A stretch of 64,000 nucleotides of DNA from Uloborus plumipes (taxonomy: Eukaryota > Arthropoda > Arachnida > Araneae > Uloboridae): assembly GCA_038373865.1 (NCBI GenBank), contig JAXGGA010000067.1, forward strand, positions 186,001 through 250,000, written 5' to 3'. This document shows, piece after piece, positions 10,525-21,685 of this stretch; the first letter of the stretch is position 1; each line of letters begins with the position of its first letter. Under the pieces are notes generated by a model. That model saw nothing but the letters and a program-made list of their open reading frames with translations, made no database searches and was not told where the DNA came from. Position numbers and translations under genes: made by a program.

Positions 10525-11830
10525 CGCCAAATTTTCCGCCAACTTGGCGATATGTCGCCAAATTGGCGTCAAACACTTGGCGACTAAAAGCTTGGCGATA
10601 TTTCGCCAACTGCTCGCCCCAATTCATATCACTTTTGTCTGCATTGAAATTAACACTGATTTACCACGGAAATTCGAATGCAACCCCAAGGGGAGGTGCA
10701 CAAAAATAAGCCAAAAGAGAAAATAAGAACAATTTTGCTGCTCAAAGAAATCTTACCAAAGTTTAAAAGAAGAAGAAAGTTTTCTTTCCTAACTTCAAAA
10801 ACAAAATAATAGAAATTTCGTGCATTATTCTTCACCATGATAATAAAAACAATAAACATCGACAAACATCAACCAGCAAATGATAAATTAAAAGCCAAAC
10901 TCGTTCACTCAAGCCATTTACTGCAATTTATATTGAAATAAAAAAAAGTAATAAAATATGTTTTGCCAGACGATAAATTTGGAATGGTTTACTATCATGT
11001 TGTTTCTTTTTTGACCTCATTTAGTTAAACAATGTTTCCCTCTTCTACACAACTCGTCAGATCGCCAAAATATCTCTAAACTCACAAAAATGGTACGCGT
11101 CAGTTTCTTCCTTCTCCAACTTTTTTAAAGAAAGGACTCGATTTCTCATTTGATTGACAGGTGCCATCTTATCACGATTTTATTATATTTCATTTGACTA
11201 ATTTTAATAAGGCTTGGAGTTTGGATTGCTACAAAAACAAATACATTTTTAAAATTATTAATGGAAAAAGAACGAAACAAATAAACGAAATAAAAACGTA
11301 ACCATGGTAACAACATTAAAAGTTGATTTCCGTTGATAAAATAATTCATTTCATTAACCATTTTAGAATCGTTTGGCTTGCTTTACTGAAGATAAGCCTT
11401 GAATTCCGGGATTCTAAAAACAATTGTTAGAGCTCTCCTGATGATCGTAGAAACTTCGAAAAAACTTCATTTTGTGCGGAAAGTTTTAAGCTTTCGAATG
11501 ACATAAGACTTGAAAATGTGTATGAAATATTTCTTCCCTATTTTATCGAATTTCTGCTAAGAATTCGAATAGAAAAAGAACGAAATGGAATTTTCGAAAA
11601 ATCGCTTCGAGGTGCAAAACTACATGCTACAAACTAATTTTGTGTCAAGTGGCATGAAAATCGACCGAACGATTTGGGCGCTACGCGCGTAACAGACAGA
11701 CAGAAGGACAGAAAGAAAGAAAGACAAACCTTCAGCTTTATTATTAGTAGAGAAGAAGTCACACTTTTAGAGGCAATGACATCCTATACCTTTATAGTGA
11801 ATATCAGCAATGACATAACAACCATAATTA
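9998..11830 (+). mobile_element. SINE-like tRNA-derived repeat, copy 1, split by a Helitron
   Basis: The left part (9998-10129) shares TAGAAACTTCGCTTC, a GAGGTGGTGG-type box region and the TTCTTGTG..TCTTA..ATGTT tail with copy 2 at 12022-12250. The right part (about 11752-11830) resumes the same alignment: AGAAGTCACACTTTTAGAGG matches AGAAGTTCAACCTTTGGAGA of copy 2, and the downstream GACATAACAAC matches GATATGACAAC. The intervening 1.6 kb is the Helitron. Its internal promoter boxes are more decayed than in copy 2. Confidence 0.65.
10130..11751 (-). mobile_element. Helitron family 1, copy 1 (non-autonomous)
   Basis: On the minus strand the element starts near 11751 with TCTACTAATAATAAAGCTGA and ends at 10130 with a GC-rich palindrome region and GGGTACCGCTAG followed by T, the CTRR-type 3' terminus and A/T insertion context expected of Helitrons. 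The exact 5' base is uncertain by two because the flank reads C rather than A. A run of GTCTGT/CTTT repeats follows the 5' end. The interior includes a palindrome-rich TTGGCGATAT/ATCGCCAA section (10524-10620). No Rep/helicase ORF is present. Related copies are at 53588-56431 (plus strand) and 32074-32540 (minus strand). Confidence 0.8.
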
Positions 11831-12021
11831 AGTTTAGTTGCTATTTTCAAATAATTTATGATACAATTATTAAGTTTTGAATTAGCATAACTTAAAATCA
11901 ATATGCTCCATATATACGCCAAATGAAAGCTTACACAATGTATTGTCTGTATTTTTGCATTAATTACATACCAAAGCGCTTTTAACACATCAGTTGTTAT
12001 TTGTGTTTTTTATATTTCACC

Positions 12022-12250
12022 AGGGACAATTGGCCCTCCGTGACTGTTAGGTAGAAACTTCGCTTCCGAGGTAGTGGATTCGATTCCTACCCGAGCCTTA
12101 GGTCTTACTTCCTGTCTTGTGCTATGCTGTAAAAATTTCTTGTGCTGTCTTAAATGTTAATAAAGAAGTTCAACCTTTGGAGACAATGGTACCCTATATG
12201 TAACTAGTAAATATTAACTATGATATGACAACATCATTATAAAAATGTAG
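12022..12250 (+). mobile_element. SINE-like tRNA-derived repeat, copy 2 (uninterrupted)
   Basis: The head contains GGATTCGATTCC at 12076-12087, a good match to an RNA polymerase III B box, about 45 bp after TTGGCCCTCCGTG, a weaker A-box candidate at about 12030. These suggest a tRNA-derived promoter. The body (CTTGTGCTATGCTGTAAA, TCTTAAATGTTAATAAAGAAG) matches copy 1. The 3' limit is uncertain; homology continues to about 12230-12250. Confidence 0.65.
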
Positions 12251-13247
12251 CAGAAATAAAAATGGTTGTTAGCCGGCTTGTGTTTAGTTCATTTTATTGA
12301 AATAAAAGAAGTTGCCGCATTCGCAACATATTTTTTAATAAAACTTCAATATTTTTTACAACTATTCCTTAATGAATTTCGTCTAGTATCTAAGTCATTT
12401 CCGTACATGTATATGTTTATTTAAAGTATAAATTTTGATCTCTGAGGTCATTTTAGCGCTTTGTAGCTACTTACCCACGTATGATGTTGCACATATGTAT
12501 GTATTTTACAAAGCTCAAAAATACTAGCCGTTAGAAGATTGGATTTTTTTCCAAAAAAGAGTTTTAAAAGCATTAAGATTTAAAGTTCTCTTTCAGGTTA
12601 CATTTGGCTGTTTCAAAAGACCTTTTGGGGCACAAACCAGTGTTAATAAAACTACAATAACCACCAGTCTACATTCTTCAATTTTTTAAATAAATTGCTG
12701 TTTCAAGCGTTAAGTTAATTCCCTACGCCAGGGTTAAGGCAGAACCCGAAAAATACGTCACCATTTCAGGTATGTCATCCAGAGACCCTGCAGTTTACTT
12801 CTCGTTAGAGCTAATTGGTCTCTGATAGGTAGCAATGGAGCCTATGGAGGACCTGTTGCAGACTAATGAGTTCTACTGAGAAAGATGACTGCTGGGGACA
12901 TTGCATCTTCTTCCTAATTTGTTACCATCCCTTCAAGAGACTTTATGTGTCTGATTAAGTGTTTTTTTTTTTTCAATTTGTCCTTGTTTACGTGTCGTTT
13001 TTATTTCATTAATTGCATATCTGCTTTTAGTCAAACCTACAGTTCTTGCACTTGTCTTATTATTTGGAATTTTTAACTTCGTTTTTTGATATCGTTCGCA
13101 AAAGTTTCATGTCTATTGTATTACAGATAATTTTCGTTTCGGCATCTCTACGCTTTTAAACACTACCATTGTCTGGCGCGGAATATCCTATTGAAGCTCT
13201 TGCATCAATACATCTAGAGCGACTAAAAAACCAACCAACCCACTAGA
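12251..13247. other. AT-rich DNA, nothing firmly recognised
   Basis: A segment around 12720-12910 is richer in GC and might be a relic, but no frame gives a recognisable protein and no repeat partner was found in the window. Confidence 0.4.
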
Positions 13248-13249
13248 AA

Positions 13250-13935
13250 CAAGAAAAAAAATATATTGTTTACATTTTTGACGCCTTGCAAAAGGAAACA
13301 CAGCTAGATAGTATGCCAAGGAGATAAGATGACAACCAATACCCTCATCCATCTCGAGTAAAAAAACCATTTCAACGCAAGTTGTATCAAAAAATATCTT
13401 ATTCCATCCTTATATACATTGAGTTTCAGAAAATATTTCCGATTTCTTTATTTTAAAATAGATAATTTATCTTAACTATTAAGTTATCGTAATCTACTTT
13501 GCCACATATTTCCCCTACCTGTTTAATTTACCACTTTTTTGAAGCTATCTATAATTCAACCGCGACGAGATGGCCGGTGTCAATCAAATGAGAAAGCCAG
13601 CCCATTCCTTAAAATAGGTATTAAAATAGGTAGAATTTTTACCCATTCGAATTCCCCCATCAATTTTGAATCCCATTCCTCAATTTTCATCTGCGTATCA
13701 CCCCTTCCTAAAAATGGATAATCCTGAAAAAAGGAGGAGTCATAGGCCATCTCTGCGAAGTTGAATTATACATACACCGACACTGACTCAAAACAAGATA
13801 ATGCACGGGAAAAATTATTTTGTAGCATTTTTGACGCTTTGTAAAAGGAAACACAGCGAGATGACCTGTATTCCAAGGAGACATAGCGACAAGAAACACT
13901 TTCATCCATTTCACCTATGCATTAGAAAGTAGCAA
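13250..13935. repeat. Diverged ~100-bp direct duplication (13268-13370 and 13823-13930)
   Basis: Both copies carry CATTTTTGACGC, then AAAAGGAAACACAGC, then CCAAGGAGA, then CTCATCCAT or TTCATCCAT. They are about 555 bp apart, with a Helitron-related fragment (13548-13770) between them. Origin unknown. Confidence 0.6.
13548..13770 (+). mobile_element. Helitron-related fragment with 5' terminus
   Basis: The sequence begins at A|TCTATAATTCAACCGCGACG, a Helitron-like 5' end (TC after A). It shares TGTCAATCAAATGAGAAA, GGTGATACGCAGATGAAAAT (reverse complement) and GGAGGAGTCATAGGC with the reverse complement of the Helitron at 57960-60194. The right part of the element and a CTAG terminus are not found, so the copy is incomplete. 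Confidence 0.6.
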
Positions 13936-15496
13936 TCTTCCTTAATCTTATGCGCTACAACCAAACCGCGCTGCTCGTGCATAAAATGTAAATTTTAGCA
14001 TCTTGCTAAAACAGATGCCTAAGAGCAAGATTAGTGGGAACACCATTACAATAATGCATCAGAGTCCCCTTGGGAATTTCATCTTGTTCTTGAAGTGCAG
14101 TTGAATATGAAACTTACAGGTTACTTACAGATGCAGTGCCGCTTTTGAAGTATTATTATTCATTTTTGAAATATCCTAAAAGCTAAGTGATTAAAAGTTG
14201 AGTGAGAAAAATTAGTTCAGTGTGTTCTTTATCACCTGGAGTCAGGTATTTCTATGTCGGCAAACTAGCTGAGCAGAACTCTAGAGTCAAACACTGAAGA
14301 TATAGCTTTAAATTAAAAGATTTTTTCACTTTTGTTTCTCAAGAGCAACAAGTATAGTTTTTTAGCAACTGAAATTGATTTCATGAAAACCATGCATCAA
14401 TGCATATTAGTAGTTTGAACAGGCTACTAAAAGTGCAAACATAAACAAATTCTATGCAATGTACCAAATTGAATTTTTTTTCTGTAGATGTTTCCAACGT
14501 GAATTTTGATGCACAGTAGTATGATTACAACTCGGTTTGCTTTGGATGTTGCTTACAGCGATACTTATTTTAAAAACAATGCTTCCACGAATTAATAAGA
14601 AAAATCTTGACACGATGACAACAACCGTATGTCAAAATTCGTCGTCAAAAAAAAAAAAAAAAAAAAAAAGAGTCTTGTAATTTGAATGCACTTTAAAATC
14701 CTTCAAAACAACCGCGATAAAATACATACTTTTAAGAAATCAAATTTATAGATAAGAAATAACAAAGAATTTAAAAGTTGTAACAATAGCAACACAATAA
14801 AACTGTAATAATTTAAATGAAAAAGATATTTTCAAACATTGTATTTTAAACAAATGTAACTTTTTTCTGTTTCAGATAGAAGCATGGATGCTCGACCGCA
14901 GGTCGAGGTAAATCTGGGGCTTAAAATGCCGTTCTATCCAGTGGTGTAAAAAGACTGTGGAGGTATTCAATTTTGTTGATAATTTAAGTGATGAAAGTGG
15001 TGCCTGAAATCGAGTCAAGCCTCGAAAAAAGTAAATTTGAAGCGCAAATAACTCGTACTGCATTTTAAGATAGATAATTGAATTAAATTGCTTCGAACGC
15101 AGAAAGATACTGTGTTTCCAATGACATTTAACATTAATATATGTAATTAATTTGTAACCTCAATATTTCGCGATTTATGTGACGCCATTTAATTGCCATA
15201 AGTTGAATTTAAAAAATAGCTGCTTATTGAATGTTTTTTGAACTGGCACCCAAATCTTTCAGGTGTAAAAAGGGACAAACACTGAAATATTTAGTAGAAT
15301 CGGCCAGGAAATTCTCGAGTTTTGTGCGTTCAAATACACAGACACTTTTTGAGACTTTATTTTGTACTATGTAGATAAAAACGCTGTTCCCTTTTGAAAT
15401 ATCAGACTTTGGGTTTACCTTTCTTTTTAGCCTACTTTCCCGTTAAAAATAAAAGAGACGAAAAAAGCATTAAAATTGGCTTAATGCATCTAAAAA
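13936..15496. other. AT-rich DNA, nothing recognised
   Basis: A poly-A run lies at about 14647-14669. No ORF, repeat boundary or RNA gene could be supported. Confidence 0.45.
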
Positions 15497-15566
15497 ATGT
15501 CGCCAAGTCCAAAAAATATCGCCAAGTCCAAAAAATATCGCCAAGTTCAAAAAATATCGCCAAGTA
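15497..15566. repeat. 19-bp minisatellite, short array (about 4 units)
   Basis: Four units of the type CAAAAAATATCGCCAAGTC occur here, immediately left of an AT-rich spacer and a TGTC-rich tract. The same order of modules is repeated at 16041 onward with a much longer array. Confidence 0.9.
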
Positions 15567-15599
15567 AAAAAAAGTCAAAAAGAAACAAAAAAATGAAAT

Positions 15600-16040
15600 A
15601 AATATCGAAAAATTAAAAATTTGAAAGTAGGGTATTGAGATGGGGAATTTGTGTGTCGGTCTGTCGGTCGGTCTGTCGGTCGGTCGGTCTGTCGGTCTGT
15701 CTGTCCCCCCCTAATAACTTTTGAATGAACATTCCGATTTGGACGAACTTTTTTTTGTTGGAAAGATCTCGGCGAGTACAGCTCATTCCCATATTTGATT
15801 TTTTGATTTGAACAATTTTTGGTACAACTTTGAGCCGTTCAAACAACCTGTCCCGCGATACTAACTTTTGAATGAACAGTCCGATTTGAACAAACTTTTT
15901 TTTGTTCGAAAGATCTTTTCAAGGATACTTCATTCCCGTATCTACATTTTCGATTTGAACAATTTTTCGTTCAACATTGAACCGTTCAAACAAGCTCTCA
16001 CCCCTAATAACTTTTGAGTGAACAGTCCAACTTAAACGAG
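15600..16040. repeat. 145-147-bp tandem repeats, left block (about 2.2 units)
   Basis: After a spacer shared with 16765-16800 (ATTAAAAATTTGAAAGTAGG) and a GTCGGTCTGTC tract, repeat units begin with TAACTTTTGAATGAAC at 15715, 15862 and 16008; the third is cut after about 30 bp by the large minisatellite. Adjacent units belong to two alternating subtypes (GGAAAGATCTCGGCGAGTAC and CGAAAGATCTTTTCAAGGAT). Confidence 0.88.
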
Positions 16041-16739
16041 CCCAAAAAATATCGCCAAGCCTAAAAAATATCGCCAAGTCCAAAAAATATCGCCAAGTCC
16101 AAAAAATATCGCCAAGTCCAAAAATATCGCCAAGTCCAAAAATATCGCCAAGCCAAAAAATATCGCCAAGTCCAAAAAATATCGCCAAGCCCAAAAAATA
16201 TCGCCAAGTCCAAAAAATATCGCCAAGTCCAAAAAATATCGCCAAGCCCAAAAAATATCGCCAAGTCCAAAAAATATCGCCAAGCCCAAAAAATATCGCC
16301 AAGTCCAAAAAATATCGCCAAGTCCAAAAAATATCGCCAAGCCCAAAAAATATCGCCAAGTCCAAAAAATATCGCCAAGTCCAAAAAATATCGCCAAGTC
16401 CAAAAAATATCGCCAAGCCTAAAAAATATCGCCAAGTCCAAAAAATATCGCCAAGCCCAAAAAATATCGCCAAGTCCAAAAAATATCGCCAAGCCCAAAA
16501 AATATCGCCAAGTCCAAAAAATATCGCCAAGCCCAAAAAATATCGCCAAGTCCAAAAAATATCGCCAAGCCCAAAAAATATCGCCAAGCCCAAAAAATAT
16601 CGCCAAGTCCAAAAAATATCGCCAAGCCCAAAAAATATCGCCAAGTCCAAAAAATATCGCCAAGCCCAAAAAATATCGCCAAGCCCAAAAAATATCGCCA
16701 AGTCCAAAAAATATCGCCAAGCCCAAAAAATATCGCCAA
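16041..16739. repeat. 19-bp minisatellite, long array (37 units)
   Basis: Thirty-seven near-identical units of CAAAAAATATCGCCAAGTC are arrayed head to tail; three units are one base short. The main variation is one T/C position (AAGTCC versus AAGCCC), and these two types mostly alternate, giving a 38-bp higher-order repeat. The unit has no stop codon in any minus-strand frame, so all three minus frames stay open; the long WRYF/LAIFFGLGDIF-type frames are by-products of the repeat and not genes. Confidence 0.97.
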
Positions 16740-17870
16740 GTTAAAAAAATAAAAAGGTAAAATGAATATCGAAAAATTAAAAATTTGAAAGTAGGGTATT
16801 GAGATGGGGAATTTGTGTGTCGGTCTGTGTGTCGGTCTGTCGGTCGGTCTGTCTGTCCCCCCTAATAACTTTTGAATGAATATTCCGATTTGGACAAACT
16901 TTTTTTTGTTGGAAAGATCTCGGCGAGTACAGCTCATTCCCATATTTGATTTTTCGATTTGAACAATTTTTAGTTCAACTTTGAGCCGTTCAAACAACCT
17001 GTCCCGCGATGCTAACTTTTGAGTGAACAGTCCGATTGGAACAAACTTTTTTTTGTTCGAAAGATCTTTTCAAGGATACTTCATTCCTGTATCTACATTT
17101 TCGATTTGAACAATTTTTTGTTCAACATTGAACCGTTCAAGCAACCTTTCCCCCCTAATAACTTTTGAATGAACATTCCGATTTGAACAAACTTTTTTTT
17201 GTTGGATAGATCTCAGCGATTACAACTCATTCCCATATTTGATTTTTCGAGTTGAACAATTTTAGTTCAACATTGAACCGTTCAAGCAACCTTTCCCCCC
17301 TAATAACTTTTGAATGAACATTCCGATTTGAACAAACTTTTTTTTGTTGGAAAGATTTCGGCGAGTACAACTCATTCCCATATTTGATTTTTCGATTTGA
17401 ACAATTTTTGGTTCAACTTTGAACCGTTCAAACAACCTGTCCCGCGATGCTAACTTTTGAGTGAACAGTCCGATTTCAACAAACTTTTTTTTGTTCGAAA
17501 GATCTTATCAAGGATACTTCATTCCCGTATTTACATTTCCGAATTGAACAATTTTTCGTTCAACATTGAACCGCTCAAGCAAGCTGTCACCCCTAATAAT
17601 TTTTGAGTGAACAGTCCGATTTAAATAAACTTTTTTTTTGTTCGAAGGATCTCAGCAAGGATACTTCATTACAGTATTTAAATTTTCAATTTGAACATTT
17701 TTCGTTCAACATTGAACCGTTCAAGCAACCTTTCCCCACCTAATAACTTCTGAGTGAACCATCCGAATGGAATAAACTTTTTTTTGTTTGAAAGATCTCG
17801 GAGAGGTTCATTCCCTTATTTCGCTTTTTGGTTTGAACCATTTTTCGTTCAATATTGAACCGTTCAGAAA
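16740..17870. repeat. 145-147-bp tandem repeats, right block (7 units)
   Basis: The spacer and GTCGGTCTGTC tract at 16740-16855 precede units starting at 16866, 17013, 17159, 17304, 17451, 17597 and 17744, so spacing is 145-147 bp. Each unit carries AACTTTTGARTGAAC, AAACTTTTTTTTGTT, a GAAAGATCT variant, and ATTGAACCGTTCAA. The order minisatellite, spacer, TGTC tract, 146-bp units is the same as at 15497-16040, so the locus is a tandem duplication of a composite module. Confidence 0.9.
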
Positions 17871-19026
17871 AAATTTAACATTAGCGCCTACGGGGAATTT
17901 AAGTTGAATGTTGATCCTGGAACTTAAAGTCGGATTTCCTTCAAACTAACTTTGTAAAAAAAATGGTTTTGATAAATAATGTTTGTAAAGTACTTTTCTG
18001 AATAATCTTCTGTGAGGACTCTGATTCCGACTCCGACTCCACAAACATGGCGGAACTGCAGGCTCAGAAAAAAATGACTGACTGTGCAGACGATTTTTTG
18101 TTTATTTATTCATTTGTGTTATTGTATTTATTACTATTATTTTTTTTTTTGGCAGACGATTTTTTTTGTAACAAAAGTGTTTCATTCACGAGGGCATTTT
18201 ATTCTTTATTTATATTTAACAACTGGCAACGGTTTAAAAGTGAAAATCGAGACATTTTATCGACGGACGAGTTTTTTTTCCTTTCTTTGATAAAATGTGT
18301 TTTGATGTACTTTGTACTTTTAATTTTTTTTTTTTTTTTTTGAAAACGATTGAGGAATTTTTCTGCGGAAGAACTGTAACAGTTACATTCTTTAAAAGGT
18401 GCGACAAAACTTCATTTATTCATTTATTTACTTTTTATGTCTCTATTTCATCTGATGAGAGGGGTATATTTTGCTTTTAGAAATCAGCTTTAAGTGCTAA
18501 AAAGGTATGTTTGACATAATGTTTAGTCTCAGATGATCAGGAGAATAATGATCAGATGCTAGAATGCCGATGTCGATGTACGGGAAAGTAGGCTCGTTTA
18601 GTTCTTGACAGAACTTCTTGTTATATGTTATATAATAATTTATATGTTATATATAATATTGTCATAAATTCATTAAAAAAGTTTTTAGGAAGACAATTCA
18701 TATTAATTGACAGCTTTCTTTTTTCTTAATTTCGAAAAAAATAACGAATTGTTAGACTGTTTTATCCTCCTTGACTATACAAACAACGGCCAGTAGTCAG
18801 ACAAAATTGCCATGTAAAAAGGTAGAGCTTCACGATTACTTTTAAATGATACTTACAAAAAATATCATCCAGATTCGGTCCAGCTTAGTATTCAGAATAT
18901 CATTGCTGATCAATATTTTTGGAAGGGGTGTTGAGACATTGATAGAACCTATAAGAGCATTTCAATTTGAAAACTTTAATCACCTTTTTTCTAGATATTA
19001 GTCATAAGTGTTTACTTGAAATTTCT
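17871..19026. other. AT-rich DNA, nothing recognised
   Basis: A CCGACTCCGACTCC stretch near 18028-18041 and long T-runs near 18137 and 18320 are the only features. The 98-codon frame at 18047-18343 is mostly F/L/Y encoded by T-runs and is not supported as a gene. Confidence 0.5.
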
Positions 19027-19655
19027 CTAGTGGGCAATTCCATGCAAATGTGGAAACGCGTTGGAAAAATCAAATTACAGCAATGCGTCTGTTTTGCATA
19101 TTTTTTGGTTTAAAAATGTTAGAAGTTTATTATTTATTCTAATTTTTTGTCAAGAATGTAGTATTTTTAGTTTTGGTAGCACTTTGGAGTTGGAAATGGA
19201 ATATTTAACTTTTGGCAAAGCAAATGGTCAATCTTTCAACGTTGGTAAGTTTCAATTTTTTTCTTTAGATAACTGTTTTAAAGGAAGAATATTGATTATT
19301 ACACTTTTATTCAATATTGTGAATTGCTAAAACGAGTGTTTTCACGTAAATTAAGTGATTTATGTTAACTTCAAAAATGCACTGTTCTATGTAACGTAAG
19401 TTACCAAAAACATGTTAAAGTTCATGATGTACATAAGAAAGGCATGCAGTTACAAGCTATATTCTATTTTAAGGGCTGTTAGCAAATAGTTAAGCTTTTT
19501 TTAATGCTATTAATTTTTGCTACATCAACGTGTAAGTAAGTATGCTGTTAACGCAATACTCAGTAGCTTAAACTTGTTTTAAGAAGTAATTGTGAAAAAC
19601 TATGTGGTTAGTAGGTATTTTCAAATCTTTTTTGTACGTTTACTTATTAATTCAT

Positions 19656-21245
19656 CACTAGGTGGCCAAAAGTATCCGGACACTTTCAAAAATTTACATT
19701 TTTAGATATAACTCGAGAAATAAGTGATCAATTGTTCTTTAACTTTAGTCATAAAAAATATATTCTTCACCGAACATTTCCAAGTTGAAATTAAATTACC
19801 CTTGCATTTGGGGGACGTTAAGAAGGGGGGTTGAAAGAAAAACAGCTTTTTGACCATAACTCTTTGAAAATAGCTCGGAATAAGCTATGCATTTCAGTAA
19901 TTAATTAGCATACTATGTTTAATTACTATACAAATTCAAATGAACGTACCACTCTTACTTCCGAAGATATGAAACATTTTTTAAAAAACGGCAATTTTAT
20001 TTAAAGGGTTTTTGCTCATAACACGCAGAGTTTTTGATCAAACCTTATCAAAACTTCAGGAAAGATGACAAAATACAAGAGAAAGAACATACTAAAACGG
20101 TTTATAAAAATATTAAAAATCCGATGAGATATGAACGTTAAAAGGAAAAAAATTTGCACGGCGCATGCGCGAAAGACAGAAATTTATAACTACAAAAATA
20201 TTGTAGCCTGGTGTATACTGCATCTTATAAAAAAAGTTCCAGTTGAATATCATGAAAATTGAAAAAGATATCAGCGATCTAGTGAGCTGTAATTCATTCA
20301 TTCGCAGACAATTCATACATAGTGAGGGATTGTTCACAAATAGCTGTGTGGACAATCGAGGTTATTTCGTCATCGTTCAAATCGCATACTGTTTAAAGGA
20401 TGTCGATACTTTTGGCACTACTAGAAGGTCACTTTTCGCCCAATCGGCGAAAAGTGACCTTATAGTAGGTGCCAAAAGTATCCGGACAACCGCCTGAAAC
20501 GTTAGTTTTGAACGATCGACGAAATATCCTTGATTGTCCAAACAGCTCTTTGTGGACAGACCCTCACTATTTATGTATTGTCTGCGAATGAATGAAATAC
20601 AGCTCACTAGATCGCTGATATCTTTTTCAATTTTCATGATATTCAACTGGAACTTTTTTTATAAGATGCAGTATCATACTACAAGTGTTAAGGCTACAAT
20701 ATTTTTGTAGTTATAAATTTCTGTCGTTCGCGCATGCGCCGTGAATTTTTTTTTCCTTTTAACGTTCATATCTCATCGGATTTTTAATATTTTTAAAAAC
20801 CGTTTTAGTATGTTCTTTCTCTTGTATTTTGTCATCTTTCCTGAAGTTTTGATAAGGTTTGATCAAAAACTCTGCGTGTTATGAGCAAAAACCCTTAAAA
20901 TAAAATTGCCGTTTTTTAAAAAATGTTTCATATCTTCGGAAGTAAGGGTGGTGCGTTCATTTGAATTTATATAGTAATTATCCATAGTATGCTAATTAAT
21001 TACTGAAATGCATAGCTTATTCCGAGCTATTTTCAAAGAGTTATGGTCAAAAAGCGGTTATTCTTTCGACCCCCCCTTCTTATCATCCCCCAAATGCAAG
21101 GGTAATTTAATTTCAACTTGGAAATGTTCGGTGAAGCCTATATTTTGGATGACTAAAGTTAAAGAACAATTGATCACTTATTTATCAAGCTATATGTAAA
21201 AATGTGAACTTTTGAAAGTGTCCGGATACTTTTGGCCACCTAGTG
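19656..21245. mobile_element. 1.59-kb near-perfect palindromic (foldback) element
   Basis: Arms 19656-20440 and 20446-21245 are reverse complements at about 90% identity with a loop of only 5 bp. Outer ends read CACTAGGTGGCCAAAAGTAT and its complement. The inner ends also carry GCCAAAAGTATCC-type sequence (about 20407-20418 and 20470-20483), so each arm is itself bounded by the terminal motif in inverted orientation, as expected for two head-to-head copies of a ~0.8-kb element. The short frames inside occur in both arms and have no recognisable domain. Confidence 0.9.
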
Positions 21246-21685
21246 TACAATCAAAACGTGTAACGTAAGTTACCGACACATGCAGGTAACGTAAGTTACC
21301 CAAGTAGAACTTAAATACTTGTGTTTATAATGAAAGTAAATTGTGAAATAAACTTATGAGGCAAGTAGGAGTAATTTATGCCAGAATTCTTTAAAATTTG
21401 TACTGTATTTACTTAATTTAAATTAACCATATTTCTTAAATGTTTCTATTTGTTAATAAGATTACAATACACCTCTATTATAAATTATATGTTTCTTTTT
21501 GACTTTTGAGATATTGATTCTCTCTAAACAATATCACTGCATTCAGAATATTTAGGAGCAATGTACTATAAATTATTCAAAAATGACTTCTGTTATGTTT
21601 TAAAGTTATCAAATATGTTTTAGAAAAAACAAATACAAAAATACTTTATCTCTTACAGGTGAAATACATTTTATTCTGCATTAAA

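Noticed and set aside
16041..16739. CRISPR-like array
   Set aside because: Units are contiguous with no spacers, and the context is eukaryotic.
15919..16997. Overlapping minus-strand frames of 123-262 codons with a WRYFLGLAIFFGLGDIF-type repeat
   Set aside because: They are translations of the 19-bp minisatellite in three frames; the unit lacks stops by chance and there is no start context, domain or conserved frame.
18047..18480. 98-, 68- and 61-codon plus-strand frames
   Set aside because: Composed largely of F, L and Y from T-runs in overlapping frames, with no other coding signal.
20243..20646. Two similar ~85-codon frames on opposite strands starting MNIMKIEKDISDLVSC
   Set aside because: They are the two arms of the 1.59-kb palindrome; similarity reflects the inverted repeat and neither has a recognisable domain.
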